From contig NZ_BJDZ01000010.1 of NCBI RefSeq assembly GCF_005405405.1, forward strand, positions 30,378 through 94,377: a stretch of 64,000 nt of DNA, written 5' to 3'. The notes beneath the pieces were generated by a model. It saw only the letters and a program-made list of their open reading frames with translations. It was not told where the DNA came from and searched no databases. Within the stretch, counting starts at the first letter, position 1. Every line of letters starts with the position of its first letter. The position numbers were made by a program, and so were the translations under genes. Positions 8,563 through 19,188 of this stretch are shown here, one piece after another. This DNA comes from Lactiplantibacillus plajomi. GTDB taxonomy: Bacteria > Bacillota > Bacilli > Lactobacillales > Lactobacillaceae.

Positions 8563-8740
8563 CCGGACACCTCCAAACAAGTTGGGTTCATTCTAGTCGC
8601 CTTGCGCGTTGAAAACTAGTGATTTTGGCTTTTCAGCCGAAACTTAAACGAATTGCAACCTTAATTACTGAATGCTAACCGAATATTCAAACAATCTTTA
8701 CACTTAAACATTGAAAGCGATTTGCTAAACGGGTTATTGA

Positions 8741-8769
8741 TTGAGTCACGCTCGCGATAGTGATAAAAT
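8741..8769 (+). promoter_or_regulatory. Promoter of helD
   Basis: TTGAGT (8741-8746), a 17-bp spacer, then TAAAAT (8764-8769), 34 bp upstream of the helD start. It fits a sigma-A promoter well. Confidence 0.6.
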
Positions 8770-8802
8770 TATTGTTCGATATTTAAGAATGGAGGGCGTT
8801 AC

Positions 8803-11106
8803 ATGGCTAAGTCAATTAAGGCTTCGGAACAGGAGCACTTAGATCACGTGGTTGCAAAAATTAAGGTGGCACAAGACGAACAAAGCGCCACCATTGAACG
8901 GTCGGAGAAGGACCAGGCGGACATTAAAACCAACTTTTATAACGACGTCAACATTAAGACCGATAGTTATGAAGGCATGATGGAAACCGGGCTCTCCGTG
9001 CGTCAACAACAACAAATGCTGGATGAACGGCAGAACAGTTGGCAACACGCGACTAAGCAGTTATCGACGCTGAAAAAGCTCGAAAAGAACGCCTACTTTG
9101 CCCGGCTGGACTTTCACGAAGCCGGCGAACCGAAGACCGAAACGATTTACATCGGGCTAAGTTCGTTTTCCGACTCACCGGACCACTTTTTGATTTATGA
9201 CTGGCGGGCGCCCATCTCCAGTATTTATTACGACGGTGGCTTGGGTCAGGTGACGTACCAGACGCCGGACGGTCCCCAGAAGGTCGACGTGAAGTTAAAG
9301 CGGCAGTTGATGATCGAAGACGGGACCATCGTAACGGTCTACGATACCGACGAAGCGGTCGGCGACTCGATGTTACTCGAAGTGCTGGACGAAAAGTCCT
9401 CTACTAAGATGAAGAGTATCGTGACGACCATTCAAAAGGAACAAAATACGATTATCCGCGATACCAGTTCCGACCTATTATTTGTCCAGGGGGCGGCCGG
9501 TTCCGGGAAAACGTCGTCGGTCCTGCAACGGGTGGCGTACTTGCTGTACCGTTACCGCGGCAATTTAAGTGCTGGGCAGGTCATTTTATTTTCACCGAAC
9601 CAATTGTTTAACGACTATATTAACCAAGTGTTGCCCGAACTGGGTGAACAAAACATGGTCCAGATGACGTATTACCAGTACGCTTCGTACCGGTTGCCAC
9701 GAATGCAGGTCGAAACCTTGCAGCAGCGCTTTGAAACCGAAAATACGCCGGCAATGGCCAAAATCACTCAATTGGAGGGCAGCCTAGCCTTCTTCAACGC
9801 GGTCACCACCTATGGCCGCCACTTGGAACGGGCCGACATGCGCTTCCGTAACATTACGCTCGACGGCGACGTGTTGATTCCGCGGGAAAAAATCAAGTCG
9901 ATCTACTACTCATTTAACGAAAACTATCACTTGGGAAACCGGTTATCGGCAACTAAGGAAGCCTTGATCAAAATCTTGAATCGTAAGGTCGAAGCGGAAA
10001 TGCGGACTAAGTGGGTCGAAGAAGCGGTTCAGGACTTGTCGCGTGAAGAAATCAACCAGTTATACGGTAACCAGCCGCGTGAATTTAAGAACGGTGACCA
10101 GGAATTCCGGTTCCTGGCGCGGAAAATCGTCATTCAACGGCTGGGAAAGGCCCGTACCCAGATTGTGCGCAACCGTTTCTTGAGCATTAACCTGCAGTAC
10201 GCCCACTTCCTGCGGGAAGTCCCGAAAATTTTGGACTTGCGGCGCTTTAACATTAGTCAGGACGAGTGGGTCGCCGCGGTTGAAGCAAAGTTGGATCGGA
10301 TTAAGCAACGGCAAGTTTCGTTAACCACCGTTTCGGCTTACATGTACCTGCACGACTTGATGACTGGCAAGAAGGGCCAGCGCGATATCCGCTTTGTCTT
10401 CCTTGATGAAATTCAGGATTACAACGCCTTTCAGTTGGCCTTCTTGAAATTTAGCTTTCCGCGGGCCCGCTTTACCATGCTGGGTGATTTAAATCAGGCG
10501 ATTTTTACTAAGGAAAACAGCCACACCTTGATGGGCGAGCTGGAGACGATGTTCGATCCCGATAAGACGCGGGTCGTTCAGTTAACGAAGTCCTACCGCT
10601 CAACCCAACAGATTACCGATTTCACCAAGGAAATTCTGGTTAACGGTGAGGCGGTCACCGCCTTTGATCGTCAGGGGGACTTGCCCAACATCACGGTGGC
10701 GGCGGACTTCGACACGGCGGTTGACCAGGTTGTCGACCAGTTAGCCGTTAACGATTCGGACCGCGATACCACCGCGATTATTGGCAAAACGCTGGCGGAA
10801 TGCGAGCGCTTGACGCAAGCCCTAAAGGCTCGTGGCGAGAAGGTCACCTTAATTCGCACGGAAAACCAACGTTTAGCACCGGGCGTCATCGTGGTCCCGT
10901 CATTTTTAGCCAAGGGGCTGGAATTCGACGCGGTCATCGTCTGGAACGCCAACCGCGATCATTACCATCGTGAGGACGAACGCCAACTGTTATACACGAT
11001 TTGCTCACGGGCGATGCACGAACTGACCATCGTGGCGGTCGGTGAATTGACACCGTTGCTCGACCGTGTGCAACCGCAACGGTACGTGATCGAACAAGCG
11101 GTTTAA
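8803..11106 (+). CDS. helD: RNA polymerase recycling motor ATPase HelD
   Basis: A 767-residue UvrD-like superfamily 1 ATPase. The N-terminal ~140 residues are a charged coiled-coil arm, typical of HelD, which probes RNA polymerase channels. Walker A is GAAGSGKTSS near residue 230, Walker B is FLDEIQDY near 533, and later helicase motifs include LTKSYRS and the final TICSRAMHEL. HelD releases stalled RNA polymerase from DNA and RNA using ATP. Strong RBS (GGAGG) before the ATG. The gene stands alone and ends at a strong hairpin. Confidence 0.93.
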   Translation: MAKSIKASEQEHLDHVVAKIKVAQDEQSATIERSEKDQADIKTNFYNDVNIKTDSYEGMMETGLSVRQQQQMLDERQNSWQHATKQLSTLKKLEKNAYFARLDFHEAGEPKTETIYIGLSSFSDSPDHFLIYDWRAPISSIYYDGGLGQVTYQTPDGPQKVDVKLKRQLMIEDGTIVTVYDTDEAVGDSMLLEVLDEKSSTKMKSIVTTIQKEQNTIIRDTSSDLLFVQGAAGSGKTSSVLQRVAYLLYRYRGNLSAGQVILFSPNQLFNDYINQVLPELGEQNMVQMTYYQYASYRLPRMQVETLQQRFETENTPAMAKITQLEGSLAFFNAVTTYGRHLERADMRFRNITLDGDVLIPREKIKSIYYSFNENYHLGNRLSATKEALIKILNRKVEAEMRTKWVEEAVQDLSREEINQLYGNQPREFKNGDQEFRFLARKIVIQRLGKARTQIVRNRFLSINLQYAHFLREVPKILDLRRFNISQDEWVAAVEAKLDRIKQRQVSLTTVSAYMYLHDLMTGKKGQRDIRFVFLDEIQDYNAFQLAFLKFSFPRARFTMLGDLNQAIFTKENSHTLMGELETMFDPDKTRVVQLTKSYRSTQQITDFTKEILVNGEAVTAFDRQGDLPNITVAADFDTAVDQVVDQLAVNDSDRDTTAIIGKTLAECERLTQALKARGEKVTLIRTENQRLAPGVIVVPSFLAKGLEFDAVIVWNANRDHYHREDERQLLYTICSRAMHELTIVAVGELTPLLDRVQPQRYVIEQAV

Positions 11107-11127
11107 AGAACATGATTAATGAAACGA

Positions 11128-11155
11128 ACACCCTGGGGCTTCCCAGGGTGTTTTT
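11128..11155 (+). terminator. helD terminator
   Basis: AACACCCTGGG, loop GCTT, CCCAGGGTGTT followed by T residues. Near-perfect hairpin. Confidence 0.9.
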
Positions 11156-11375
11156 GCGGTTATAATGTTCATTTAAATAACCGAAACGGCCATTGATCGT
11201 TTAAACAATATATTTATAATTAAATTAGTTGACCGGGATGACAATCTCCAGTATGGTTTAGTTATCATTAGGTTTAGGGAGTCAACTAAACCGGGACGGC
11301 AGACGGAGAAAATGGAGTTGGCAATCGAATCGTTCGTTCACTTTTTTGACGCATATTAACACGGGGGTGGCAATT

Positions 11376-14300
11376 ATGCGGATGGTAGTTAATGAAAAAC
11401 GGCATTATAAGATGTACAAAAAGGGGCGCCTGTGGGTCATTGCGGGAATCACCGTCGCAACGGTCGGGGCGGGTAAGCTGACTGCCCAAGCAGCGGCGGC
11501 TGCACCAGTTGATTCAGCGGCTCAGGCGGGCCAGACTGACGGTGGCAGTGTGGCTCAGCCTAAGCAGGTGACGCTGACGGCGCCAAAAGTCGTTACGGAA
11601 AATAAAAGCGCTAACACGGACTCCTCGACACCCGTAACACCGGCAACTGCGGCACCGGATGAGTCCGCTACTGCACCGAACGACGCCACGGTGACTGAAC
11701 CGTCAAGCGCACCGGCTTCACCAACTAGCGCGGTAACGCCAACTAGCAGCACCGCACCGAGTCAGGCTGATTCCGGGGCGCCGACGCAATCGCAGTCGGT
11801 CGGCTCAGCGGGCGCAACCAGTGCGCCCGAAACGGACCAGTCGGCCGCACCCACTAACGTTGCACCGGCAAGTAAGCCGGCCGCGGCCGCTAACAAAGTC
11901 GCACCCGCTCAACCAGTGGCGACTAAGGCAAGTGTTCGTGCAGTTGAAGCGGATACCGGTGACGAAGACGTTAGCGGCCAGTTTGAGGACGCTAATTTGT
12001 TGGCAGCCGTGCGTAAGGGATTAAAGTTAGCGGATGACCAGGTGCTGACGGTTAACGTGATTAAGGAACAAAAATCTTCAATATCAGTATCAATAAAAGA
12101 TGGGGATGATTATTTACCGGTTAAGTCGCTTAAAGGGCTGCAGTTACTGGGTAATTTGAATGACGGGGTGTACGTTAACGTTGATTTGGAATTGGGATCG
12201 ACACCGGAGGAACTGCGGGCAATTGATTTATCCCCATTGCAGGCACTTAAGTTGAACGGCCTACATTTAATTACCGATTATTGGCGGTATGCGACTGATG
12301 ACCAGTTGAAGTTGATTGCGGGGCTTGATACCTCGGCAATTACATGGTGCGACGTTTACCCGTGCTAATACGCTCCAGGCCAATAATACCGGACTGAATA
12401 ATCATCAGTTTGCAATTTTAGCACCGTTTATTCAAGGGGTATTTGAAGCTAACACACCTGTTTGGTCTGTCGTTGTCAGTGTTGCGGGCAATAATATTAC
12501 CGATTTTAGTCCGCTGAAAAATATCTCACCACAGAAACGTGGTGGTATGTTAACGGCGTGGTTCCAATATGGTTGGAATGTTGATCCGATTCCGATTAAG
12601 GCTGGAGAAACGATGATTGTCACGTCGCCACTAACCGATATTTATGGTGACTCGATCAATTACAATGTCCGGTACTATCAAGATGATGGGACCGAAAATG
12701 GAAAACTCGTTGTTGCGGATGCGTTTCAAGAGGAAGCGACAACTGACGATGGTGCCACCCGCATGGTTTGGAAATATAAATTGGTCAATCCTAAAATTAC
12801 GAATGGGATGGTGCGGTACGGCCAGTGGGGGACGGGTGACGTTGCAAGACCCGAATATACCACTGATAGCCAGGGTAACCCGATGAAATCTTTTCAGTTG
12901 AACACCGGGATGCACGTCATTCAATACGTAACCGAGTCTCAAGCTAGCCTGACCTTTAACCCGAGCGAGGTCGTTATGGGGCCGGACGCTAGCTGGAACT
13001 ACGTGGATCACATTAACACGGCGACCGACTACGATGGCAATCCGATTGACGCTAGCCAGTGGCCTAATCTGAATATTCAGCAAGTTTCGCCGCTTGACCT
13101 AGCTAGTGCCGGACAGCAGACTGTCAGGTTTGCATATACCGATGAGCAGAATAACGTCTTCTACGTTGACGCCGTGGTCGACGTTGTTGCGAGTCAAGCC
13201 ACGATTACCGCGGCCGCCGACCAGATTGTTTGGCCAAGTGAAGTCAGTGGCTTAACGGCCGCTGACTTGGTGGCCAGTGTCACCGACGCGACCGGTCAGG
13301 CGCTGACGGACTTTAGTGCGGTCACTATGACGGCGGTTGACCCGGCTAAAGCTGGGGCACAGCCAGTCACTTTAAGCTATACCGACGTTGCGGGTAACGT
13401 GGTGACGGCTACCGCCTACGTAACGGTCGACCTTGCCAGTTTGACGACCACCGCGACCGAAGTGGTTGCTGGGCCGAACGCTAGCTGGGATTACCTGACC
13501 GCAATCACGGCGGCAACCGACAGTAACGGTCAGACCATCGATGGCCACAACGCCGACGTGCAGGTCGTCACGCCACCGGATCTGAGCACGGCTAAAGTTG
13601 GTGTCCCACAAACGGTGGTCTTAGCGTATACGGATAACCTGGGACGGACCCAAACCGTGAACGCTACCGTCACCACGCTTAAATCCCAGGCGATTTTGGC
13701 GGGCACCGACCTGACCCTGATTGCCGGGCCAAACGCCACTTGGCAGTTGGCAGATAGTGTGGACCTGGCGCATAGCTTGGATGCTAGTGGGCAGCCGTTG
13801 ACCACTGCCGACCTGACTAAAATTACGGCGGATACGCGGCCGGACGTGCAAACACCGGGCGACTACCCGCTGACGTTGCGGTACGTGGACGCTGCTGGCA
13901 ACTTGATTATCGGTAACGCCAGCGTAACGGTAGTGGCCTCCAAGGCCGCGATTAAGGTTACGGACAGTCGGTTAACGACCGGCGCAACTTGGCAACCGGC
14001 GGATAACTTCGTTAGTGCCACCGCGGCAGCCGGCCAACCGTTAGCGCTGACTGACCTAACCGTGACTGGCAAGGTGACGACGAACCGGCCGGGCACTTAC
14101 CAGGTCACCTACCAGTATACGGATGCCATCGGGAACGTGGTGACGGCTACCGCAACCGTGACCGTGGTCGACCCTGAAACACCAATTGAACCGGAAAATC
14201 CGGAAAAACCAAAGGAACCGGAACAACTCGGTGAGGTCGATGGTATTCAGGATGGTGACAATCAGCAAAATGGCACTGGGACGGGCCAGGAGACGACGGC

Positions 14301-14541
14301 CGATGGTGACCAGGTAGATGGTCAAAGTTCAACGACTAGCCAAAGCGAAAAATCAGAGGTGCTGACACCGGACGCGCCGAAAACCGTGCAACCGGCCAGT
14401 GCGAAGGCTCAGGCCAGCGCGACATCTTTGCCGCAAACCGACGAAACGTCGCGGAGTGCGCTGACGGTATTGGCTGGCGTTCTCGGATTAAGTAGTTTGG
14501 TCGCGGGGGTTGGGGCAACCCGCCGCCGTCGTGACCGGTAA
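11376..14541 (+). pseudogene. LPXTG surface protein with Ig-like repeats, interrupted by a frameshift
   Basis: Two overlapping reading frames code the two halves of one cell-wall protein. The first begins at 11376 (GGGGGTGG upstream) with a KxYKxGKxW-type signal (YKMYKKGRLW), then a Ala/Thr/Ser/Pro-rich linker and a short folded region, and stops at 12368. The second continues in the next frame with about eight tandem-like segments of ~75 residues resembling bacterial Ig-like domains (each ends in a T.TVVxS or VTVV pattern) and ends LPQTDE, a hydrophobic helix and RRRRDR, a sortase signal. Removing one base near 12345 (the T after ACA) would rejoin them as ...SAIT|GATFTRANTL.... It is either a true lesion or a sequencing error. 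If intact it would be an adhesin. Confidence 0.82.
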
Positions 14542-14553
14542 TTTTAGACTTTT

Positions 14554-14592
14554 AAACGTTTCTACCAGATTCGGTGGTGGAAACGTTTTTTT
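14554..14592 (+). terminator. Terminator of the surface-protein gene
   Basis: AAACGTTTCTACCA / TGGTGGAAACGTTT hairpin followed by seven T residues. Confidence 0.85.
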
Positions 14593-14750
14593 GAATCGTG
14601 AAAATTATAATTATTATTGAAAAGTAATTAAAAAATGGCATATTTTGATAAACTGCCGGGTGGTGCCAACTATTTCGCCAAGCCGGCGTTCGGGGGCCGG
14701 TTGGATGTGCTATAATCAACCCATTAATTAACTAATGGTGGCAGACAACG

Positions 14751-15674
14751 ATGAAAGAGCAGATGAACTATTACCGGTTTTCACGTGACCAGTGGAAACG
14801 GTTTTACCGTAACGGACACGTCCCGTTAACGGCCGAAAATTTACACGAAATCAAAGCGTTCAACGACCAAATTAGCTTGGAAGATGTCCGCGAAATTTAT
14901 TTGCCGGTTACGCATTTATTGCAGGCCAAGTTCGAACATTACTTATCTTGGCGGGCGGCGGAATCGTCCTTTTTGCAACAAAAAAATAAGCAGTCCCCGT
15001 TCATTATTGGGGTCTCTGGGAGCGTTGCGGTGGGAAAATCGACGACCGCTCGGTTATTAGAAATTTTATTTAAATATCTTTACCCGAATCGGCGGACCCA
15101 GTTGATCACGACCGACGGTTTCCTCTATTCGAACGCCGAGTTGAAGAAGATGCAGTTGATGGAACGCAAGGGCTTTCCGGAAAGCTACAATATGCCGCGA
15201 CTGATTGAATTCTTGAACGACGTTAAGAGCGGTCAGCCGTTAGCCAAGGCACCGATGTATTCGCACCAGACGTACGACGTGGTGCCGAACCGCTTTGACG
15301 TTATTACCCACCCGGACATTTTGATTATTGAAGGGATTAACGTGCTACAGTTACCGACCAATCAGCACATCTACATTAGCGATTTTACCGATTTTTCGGT
15401 TTACGTGGATGCCGATGCCGACCTGATTGAAACCTGGTACCTGGAACGCTTTAAAGCGTTAATGAAGACCGCTTTCCAAGACCCGTTGAACTACTTTTAT
15501 CCGTGGGCGATTGGTGATCCGGAAGCGGCAATTAAGATGGCAAAGGGCGTTTGGCACGACGTGGACTTGAAAAACTTGAATGATTATATCCTGCCAACGC
15601 GGAATCGTGCGGATTTGATTTTACACAAAGTCGCGCACCACCTGATTGATGCGGTTTACTTTCGTAAGTATTAG
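14751..15674 (+). CDS. coaA: Type I pantothenate kinase
   Basis: A 307-residue enzyme that phosphorylates pantothenate, the first committed step of CoA synthesis. The P-loop GVSGSVAVGKSTTAR lies near residue 85 and the downstream TTDGFLYSNAEL and IIEGINVLQ segments are typical of the prokaryotic type I (PanK-I) family. Length matches the family. It is the only enzyme of the pathway here. A TATAAT at 14711-14716 may be its -10 box, though no good -35 is seen. Confidence 0.95.
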   Translation: MKEQMNYYRFSRDQWKRFYRNGHVPLTAENLHEIKAFNDQISLEDVREIYLPVTHLLQAKFEHYLSWRAAESSFLQQKNKQSPFIIGVSGSVAVGKSTTARLLEILFKYLYPNRRTQLITTDGFLYSNAELKKMQLMERKGFPESYNMPRLIEFLNDVKSGQPLAKAPMYSHQTYDVVPNRFDVITHPDILIIEGINVLQLPTNQHIYISDFTDFSVYVDADADLIETWYLERFKALMKTAFQDPLNYFYPWAIGDPEAAIKMAKGVWHDVDLKNLNDYILPTRNRADLILHKVAHHLIDAVYFRKY

Positions 15675-15698
15675 CCGCTAAGAAATTTCTCATATTTA

Positions 15699-15727
15699 TT
15701 GACCGAACGTTCCGGAATCAGTATGAT
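15699..15727 (+). promoter_or_regulatory. guaA promoter with a possible PurBox
   Basis: TTGACC (15699-15704), a 17-bp spacer and TATGAT (15722-15727) form a good sigma-A promoter. CCGAAC (15703-15708), the core of the lactic-acid-bacterial PurR box, overlaps the -35. This suggests purine control, but a single PurBox core is weak evidence. Confidence 0.5.
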
Positions 15728-15768
15728 AGACCTATTGAGCATTAATTAATCCAAAAGGAGTGAACAAC

Positions 15769-17325
15769 TTGGCAAAAACGGACACCGCGTCATTCGACTC
15801 AATTCTTGTGTTGGATTTTGGGAGTCAATATAACCAATTGATTACCCGGCGCATTCGTGATTTCGGTGTTTATTCGGAATTGCTTCCAAATACGATTTCC
15901 GCTGAAGAAATCAAAGCCCGCCACCCCAAGGGGATTATTTTCTCCGGTGGCCCTAACAGTGTTTACGATGATGGCGCCTTTCGGGTTGATCCCGAGATTT
16001 TCAACTTAGGCTTACCTATCTTGGGAATCTGTTACGGGATGCAGTTGATGACTTACACGCTGCCTGGCGGTAAGGTCGAATCAGCTGACAACCGTGAATA
16101 CGGCAAGGCGAACATCCAAGTGACCAGCGACGCGTCGACTTTATTTGACGATACGCCGAAGGAACAGTCGGTTTGGATGAGCCACGGTGACTTAGTGACC
16201 GCGGCTCCGGACGGCTTTGACGTGGTTGCAACGTCGAAGAACTGCCCAATCGCGGCCATTCAAAACGTGGATAAGAAGTTCTACGGTATTCAATTCCACG
16301 CCGAAGTTCGCAATACGGACTACGGTAACGATATTTTGAAGCACTTTGCGTTTGACGTTTGCCAAGCGGAAGCTAACTGGTCGATGGACGATTTCATCGA
16401 TATGCAAATCGAAAAGATTCGTGCCGAAGTTGGCGATAAGAAGGTCCTGCTCGGGCTATCCGGTGGGGTCGACTCCAGTGTCGTTGGTGTGTTATTACAC
16501 AAAGCCATCGGGACGCAATTAACCAGTATTTTCGTGGACCACGGGCTGCTCCGGAAGGGCGAAGCCGAACAAGTGATGGCGAGTCTGGAAGGCAAGTTTG
16601 GGCTGAACATCATTAAAGTGGATGCCAAGGACCGTTTCTTAAGCAAACTCGCCGGGGTCAGTGATCCTGAAAAGAAACGGAAGATTATTGGTAACGAATT
16701 TATCCAAGTCTTTGACGAAGAAGCCACGAAACTGAACGGGATGGAATTCCTGGCGCAGGGGACGTTGTACACCGACGTCATCGAAAGTGGGACTTCCACC
16801 GCACAAACCATTAAGTCCCACCATAACGTTGGGGGCTTACCAGAAGACATGCAGTTCAAGCTGATTGAACCGTTGCGGACACTCTTTAAGGATGAAGCCC
16901 GTGAATTGGGTGAAAAGCTGGGCATGCCTTCCGACCTCGTTTGGCGGCAACCGTTCCCAGGTCCCGGTCTCGGGATTCGGGTCATCGGTGAAATTACCGA
17001 AGACAAGTTAGAAATCGTCCGCGACAGTGATTACATCCTGCGTGACGAAATTAAGAAGGCCGGCCTCGACCGCGATATCTGGCAATACTTCACCGTCTTA
17101 CCAGGGATTCGCTCCGTTGGGGTCATGGGTGACGGCCGGACTTACGATTATACGGTCGGGATCCGCGCCGTGACGTCGATCGACGGCATGACCGCCGACT
17201 TCGCCCGGATTCCGTGGGACGTCTTGCAAAAGATTTCCGTGCGGATCGTAAACGAAGTCGACCACGTGAACCGCATCGTGTACGATGTGACGAGCAAGCC
17301 GCCTTCGACCATTGAATGGGAATAA
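15769..17325 (+). CDS. guaA: GMP synthase (glutamine-hydrolysing)
   Basis: A 518-residue enzyme turning XMP into GMP. The N-terminal class I glutamine amidotransferase has the nucleophile in GICYGMQ and the HAE near residue 180. The ATP-pyrophosphatase domain has LSGGVDSSV, and the C-terminal dimerisation domain ends in the usual KPPSTIEWE. The TTG at 15769 is taken as the start: AAGGAG is 8 bp upstream, while the GTG at 15760 overlaps that RBS. The 3' end is the attachment site of the element that follows, and the last codons lie in the 13-bp repeat. Confidence 0.95.
   Translation: MAKTDTASFDSILVLDFGSQYNQLITRRIRDFGVYSELLPNTISAEEIKARHPKGIIFSGGPNSVYDDGAFRVDPEIFNLGLPILGICYGMQLMTYTLPGGKVESADNREYGKANIQVTSDASTLFDDTPKEQSVWMSHGDLVTAAPDGFDVVATSKNCPIAAIQNVDKKFYGIQFHAEVRNTDYGNDILKHFAFDVCQAEANWSMDDFIDMQIEKIRAEVGDKKVLLGLSGGVDSSVVGVLLHKAIGTQLTSIFVDHGLLRKGEAEQVMASLEGKFGLNIIKVDAKDRFLSKLAGVSDPEKKRKIIGNEFIQVFDEEATKLNGMEFLAQGTLYTDVIESGTSTAQTIKSHHNVGGLPEDMQFKLIEPLRTLFKDEARELGEKLGMPSDLVWRQPFPGPGLGIRVIGEITEDKLEIVRDSDYILRDEIKKAGLDRDIWQYFTVLPGIRSVGVMGDGRTYDYTVGIRAVTSIDGMTADFARIPWDVLQKISVRIVNEVDHVNRIVYDVTSKPPSTIEWE
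17312..17324. other. Left attachment site (attL core)
   Basis: TTGAATGGGAATA, overlapping the last two sense codons and stop of guaA. The left copy gives guaA the stop TAA; the right copy gives TAG, so guaA coding is the same before and after excision. Confidence 0.8.
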
Positions 17326-17414
17326 AAGGTACATGTAAATTGAACCCGGAATGTTGATTTAGCGGCATTTTCGGAAGATACAAAGGATACGATTGGCGGG
17401 GATATTGTTACGTT

Positions 17415-17435
17415 CCCCGCCAAAATCCCCGCCAA
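17415..17435 (+). other. Left pair of putative integrase arm-type sites
   Basis: Two direct copies of CCCCGCCAA (17415-17423 and 17427-17435), 12 bp apart. The same pair with identical 12-bp spacing and orientation is near the right end at 29453-29474. Inverted copies lie at 17393-17401 and 17458-17466, which makes the left end palindromic. Confidence 0.55.
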
Positions 17436-17472
17436 GTTTGGGCCGAATGAGGGCTGATTGGCGGGGATTTTT
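17424..17472 (+). terminator. Terminator near the left end of the element, after guaA
   Basis: AATCCCCGCCAA and TTGGCGGGGATT form a 12-bp perfect stem around a 22-nt loop, followed by T residues. The element thus seems to bring its own guaA terminator, overlapping a putative integrase-binding site. Confidence 0.7.
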
Positions 17473-17570
17473 GTTAACCAGTCATTAACGATCAGGCCAT
17501 CTCATGTCATGCGACCAGAATTCGGAAGTTAAGCGTTCTGTAAAAACATAAGGCGTGAGAGCACTCAAAT

Positions 17571-17618
17571 ATTTGTTGAGTGAAAGATTACGTAAGGACG
17601 AATATTCACTGAACAAAT
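17571..17618 (+). repeat. Interrupted inverted repeat upstream of hsdM
   Basis: ATTTGTTGAGTGAA (17571-17584) and TTCACTGAACAAAT (17605-17618) match as inverted arms at 13 of 14 positions around a 20-bp spacer. It lies 44 bp before the hsdM start. The rest of the 336 bp between guaA and hsdM holds the arm sites and terminator; no other gene is visible. It may be an operator or an RNA hairpin in the leader. Confidence 0.6.
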
Positions 17619-17661
17619 CGAGTAAAATGAAACTAATAAGAATCCATTGGAGGATAAGCTG

Positions 17662-19188
17662 ATGCCAGCCAAAAGCAATGAACTGAAAATCGAGGATAAG
17701 CTCTGGGAAGCTTGTGATAAGTTACGGGGGTCGATGGATCAGTCTACTTACCGAAACGTTGTGTTAGGGCTGATTTTTTTGAAGTATGTGTCCGATACAT
17801 TCGAAGAACGACACGCTGAACTTGAGGCTACTGAATATCCAGAGGATGCGGAAGATCGTGATTTTTACGATGCCGAAAACATCTTCTGGTTGCCTGAGAA
17901 TGCACGTTGGTCTATCATTGCTGCGGCTGCCAAAACGCCAGATGTCGGAACCATCATTGATGCTGCCATGACCTCGATTGAAAACGAGAATGACAGCATC
18001 AAAGGTGTGTTGCCTAAGAACTATGCTTCTGACGATCTATCTAAGGAACGACTCGGTGAAGTTATTGATCTGTTTACCGATGTGCGGGTAGGGGATGAAG
18101 AATCGCGGAAGAATGACGTGCTAGGGCGCGTCTACGAGTTCTTCTTGCGTAAGTTTGCAACCAATGGTGATGGTGAGTTCTATACACCGCGCTCGATTGT
18201 TCGAACTCTGGTAGACATGATTCAACCGTTCAGTGGCAAGATCTATGATCCGTGCTGCGGTTCAGGAGGCATGTTTGTTCAGTCTGAAGAGTTTGTGAGT
18301 GAACATCAGGGGAATATCCTTGACCTTTCTGTATATGGCCAAGAATGGAATCCAACGACTTGGCGCTTGGCAAAGATGAACTTGGCAATTCATGGTATTG
18401 ACAACAATCTTGGTCCACATAATGCAAACACGCTGCTAGATGATCAGCATCGTGGTGAACGGTTTGATTATGCGCTGGCAAACCCACCATTCAACGTCAA
18501 GGATTGGGGTGCGGATAAGGTCACTGACGACGCCCGTTGGAAATGGGGCATGCCGGGAAACAGCAATGCCAACTATGCTTGGATTGAACATATTTTGAGT
18601 AAGCTGGCGCCTGATGGTAAAGCGGGGATTTTCCTTGCTAACGGTGCACTGTCTACGTCAAGCAAGGATGAGCTTGCTATCCGTAAGGCTCTGCTTGAAG
18701 ATCATAAGGTGGACGCAATTGTTGCGATGCCAACGCAGATGTTTTATTCGGTTTCAATTCCCGTCGCCGTTTGGATTTTTGATATGGACCAGGCAAGTGA
18801 AGGGGAACGTGATAGAACGGGTGAAACGCTATTTATTGACGCTCGAGAACTAGGAAAGATGACCGATCGAACCCATCGAGAATTCACACGAGAAGATATT
18901 GACAAAATTGCTAGTGTTTACCACGCCTACAATGGTACGTCCGGTGAGATATATAAGGATGTTCTGGGGTTTTGTAAGGCCGTTCAACTTAAAGAAATTA
19001 AGACTAATGATTATGTCCTAACGCCTGGCCGATATGTTGGTTTGGCTCATCAAGAACAGATGAGTGATGAAGACTATGACGTTGAGATGAACAAGATCAG
19101 TGCTGACTTACAAGACCAATTTAAGCAAGGTAACATTCTTCAGCAACGAATCCTGAAAAATCTGCGAGGAATTGGTTATGGAAAATAG
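17662..19188 (+). CDS. hsdM: Type I restriction-modification system methyltransferase subunit
   Basis: A 508-residue N6-adenine methyltransferase. It begins with the helical HsdM N-terminal domain and has the SAM-binding motif DPCCGSGGMF near residue 196 and the catalytic NPPF near 274. It methylates the host target with HsdS and is required for restriction with HsdR. The ATG at 17662 is preferred because GGAGG lies 7 bp upstream. It overlaps hsdS by 11 bp, so the two are translationally coupled. Confidence 0.95.
   Translation: MPAKSNELKIEDKLWEACDKLRGSMDQSTYRNVVLGLIFLKYVSDTFEERHAELEATEYPEDAEDRDFYDAENIFWLPENARWSIIAAAAKTPDVGTIIDAAMTSIENENDSIKGVLPKNYASDDLSKERLGEVIDLFTDVRVGDEESRKNDVLGRVYEFFLRKFATNGDGEFYTPRSIVRTLVDMIQPFSGKIYDPCCGSGGMFVQSEEFVSEHQGNILDLSVYGQEWNPTTWRLAKMNLAIHGIDNNLGPHNANTLLDDQHRGERFDYALANPPFNVKDWGADKVTDDARWKWGMPGNSNANYAWIEHILSKLAPDGKAGIFLANGALSTSSKDELAIRKALLEDHKVDAIVAMPTQMFYSVSIPVAVWIFDMDQASEGERDRTGETLFIDARELGKMTDRTHREFTREDIDKIASVYHAYNGTSGEIYKDVLGFCKAVQLKEIKTNDYVLTPGRYVGLAHQEQMSDEDYDVEMNKISADLQDQFKQGNILQQRILKNLRGIGYGK

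Noticed and set aside
12960..14160. Repeated segments in the adhesin as a DNA tandem repeat
   Set aside because: The similarity is at protein level (Ig-like modules); the DNA copies are diverged, so no recent tandem array.
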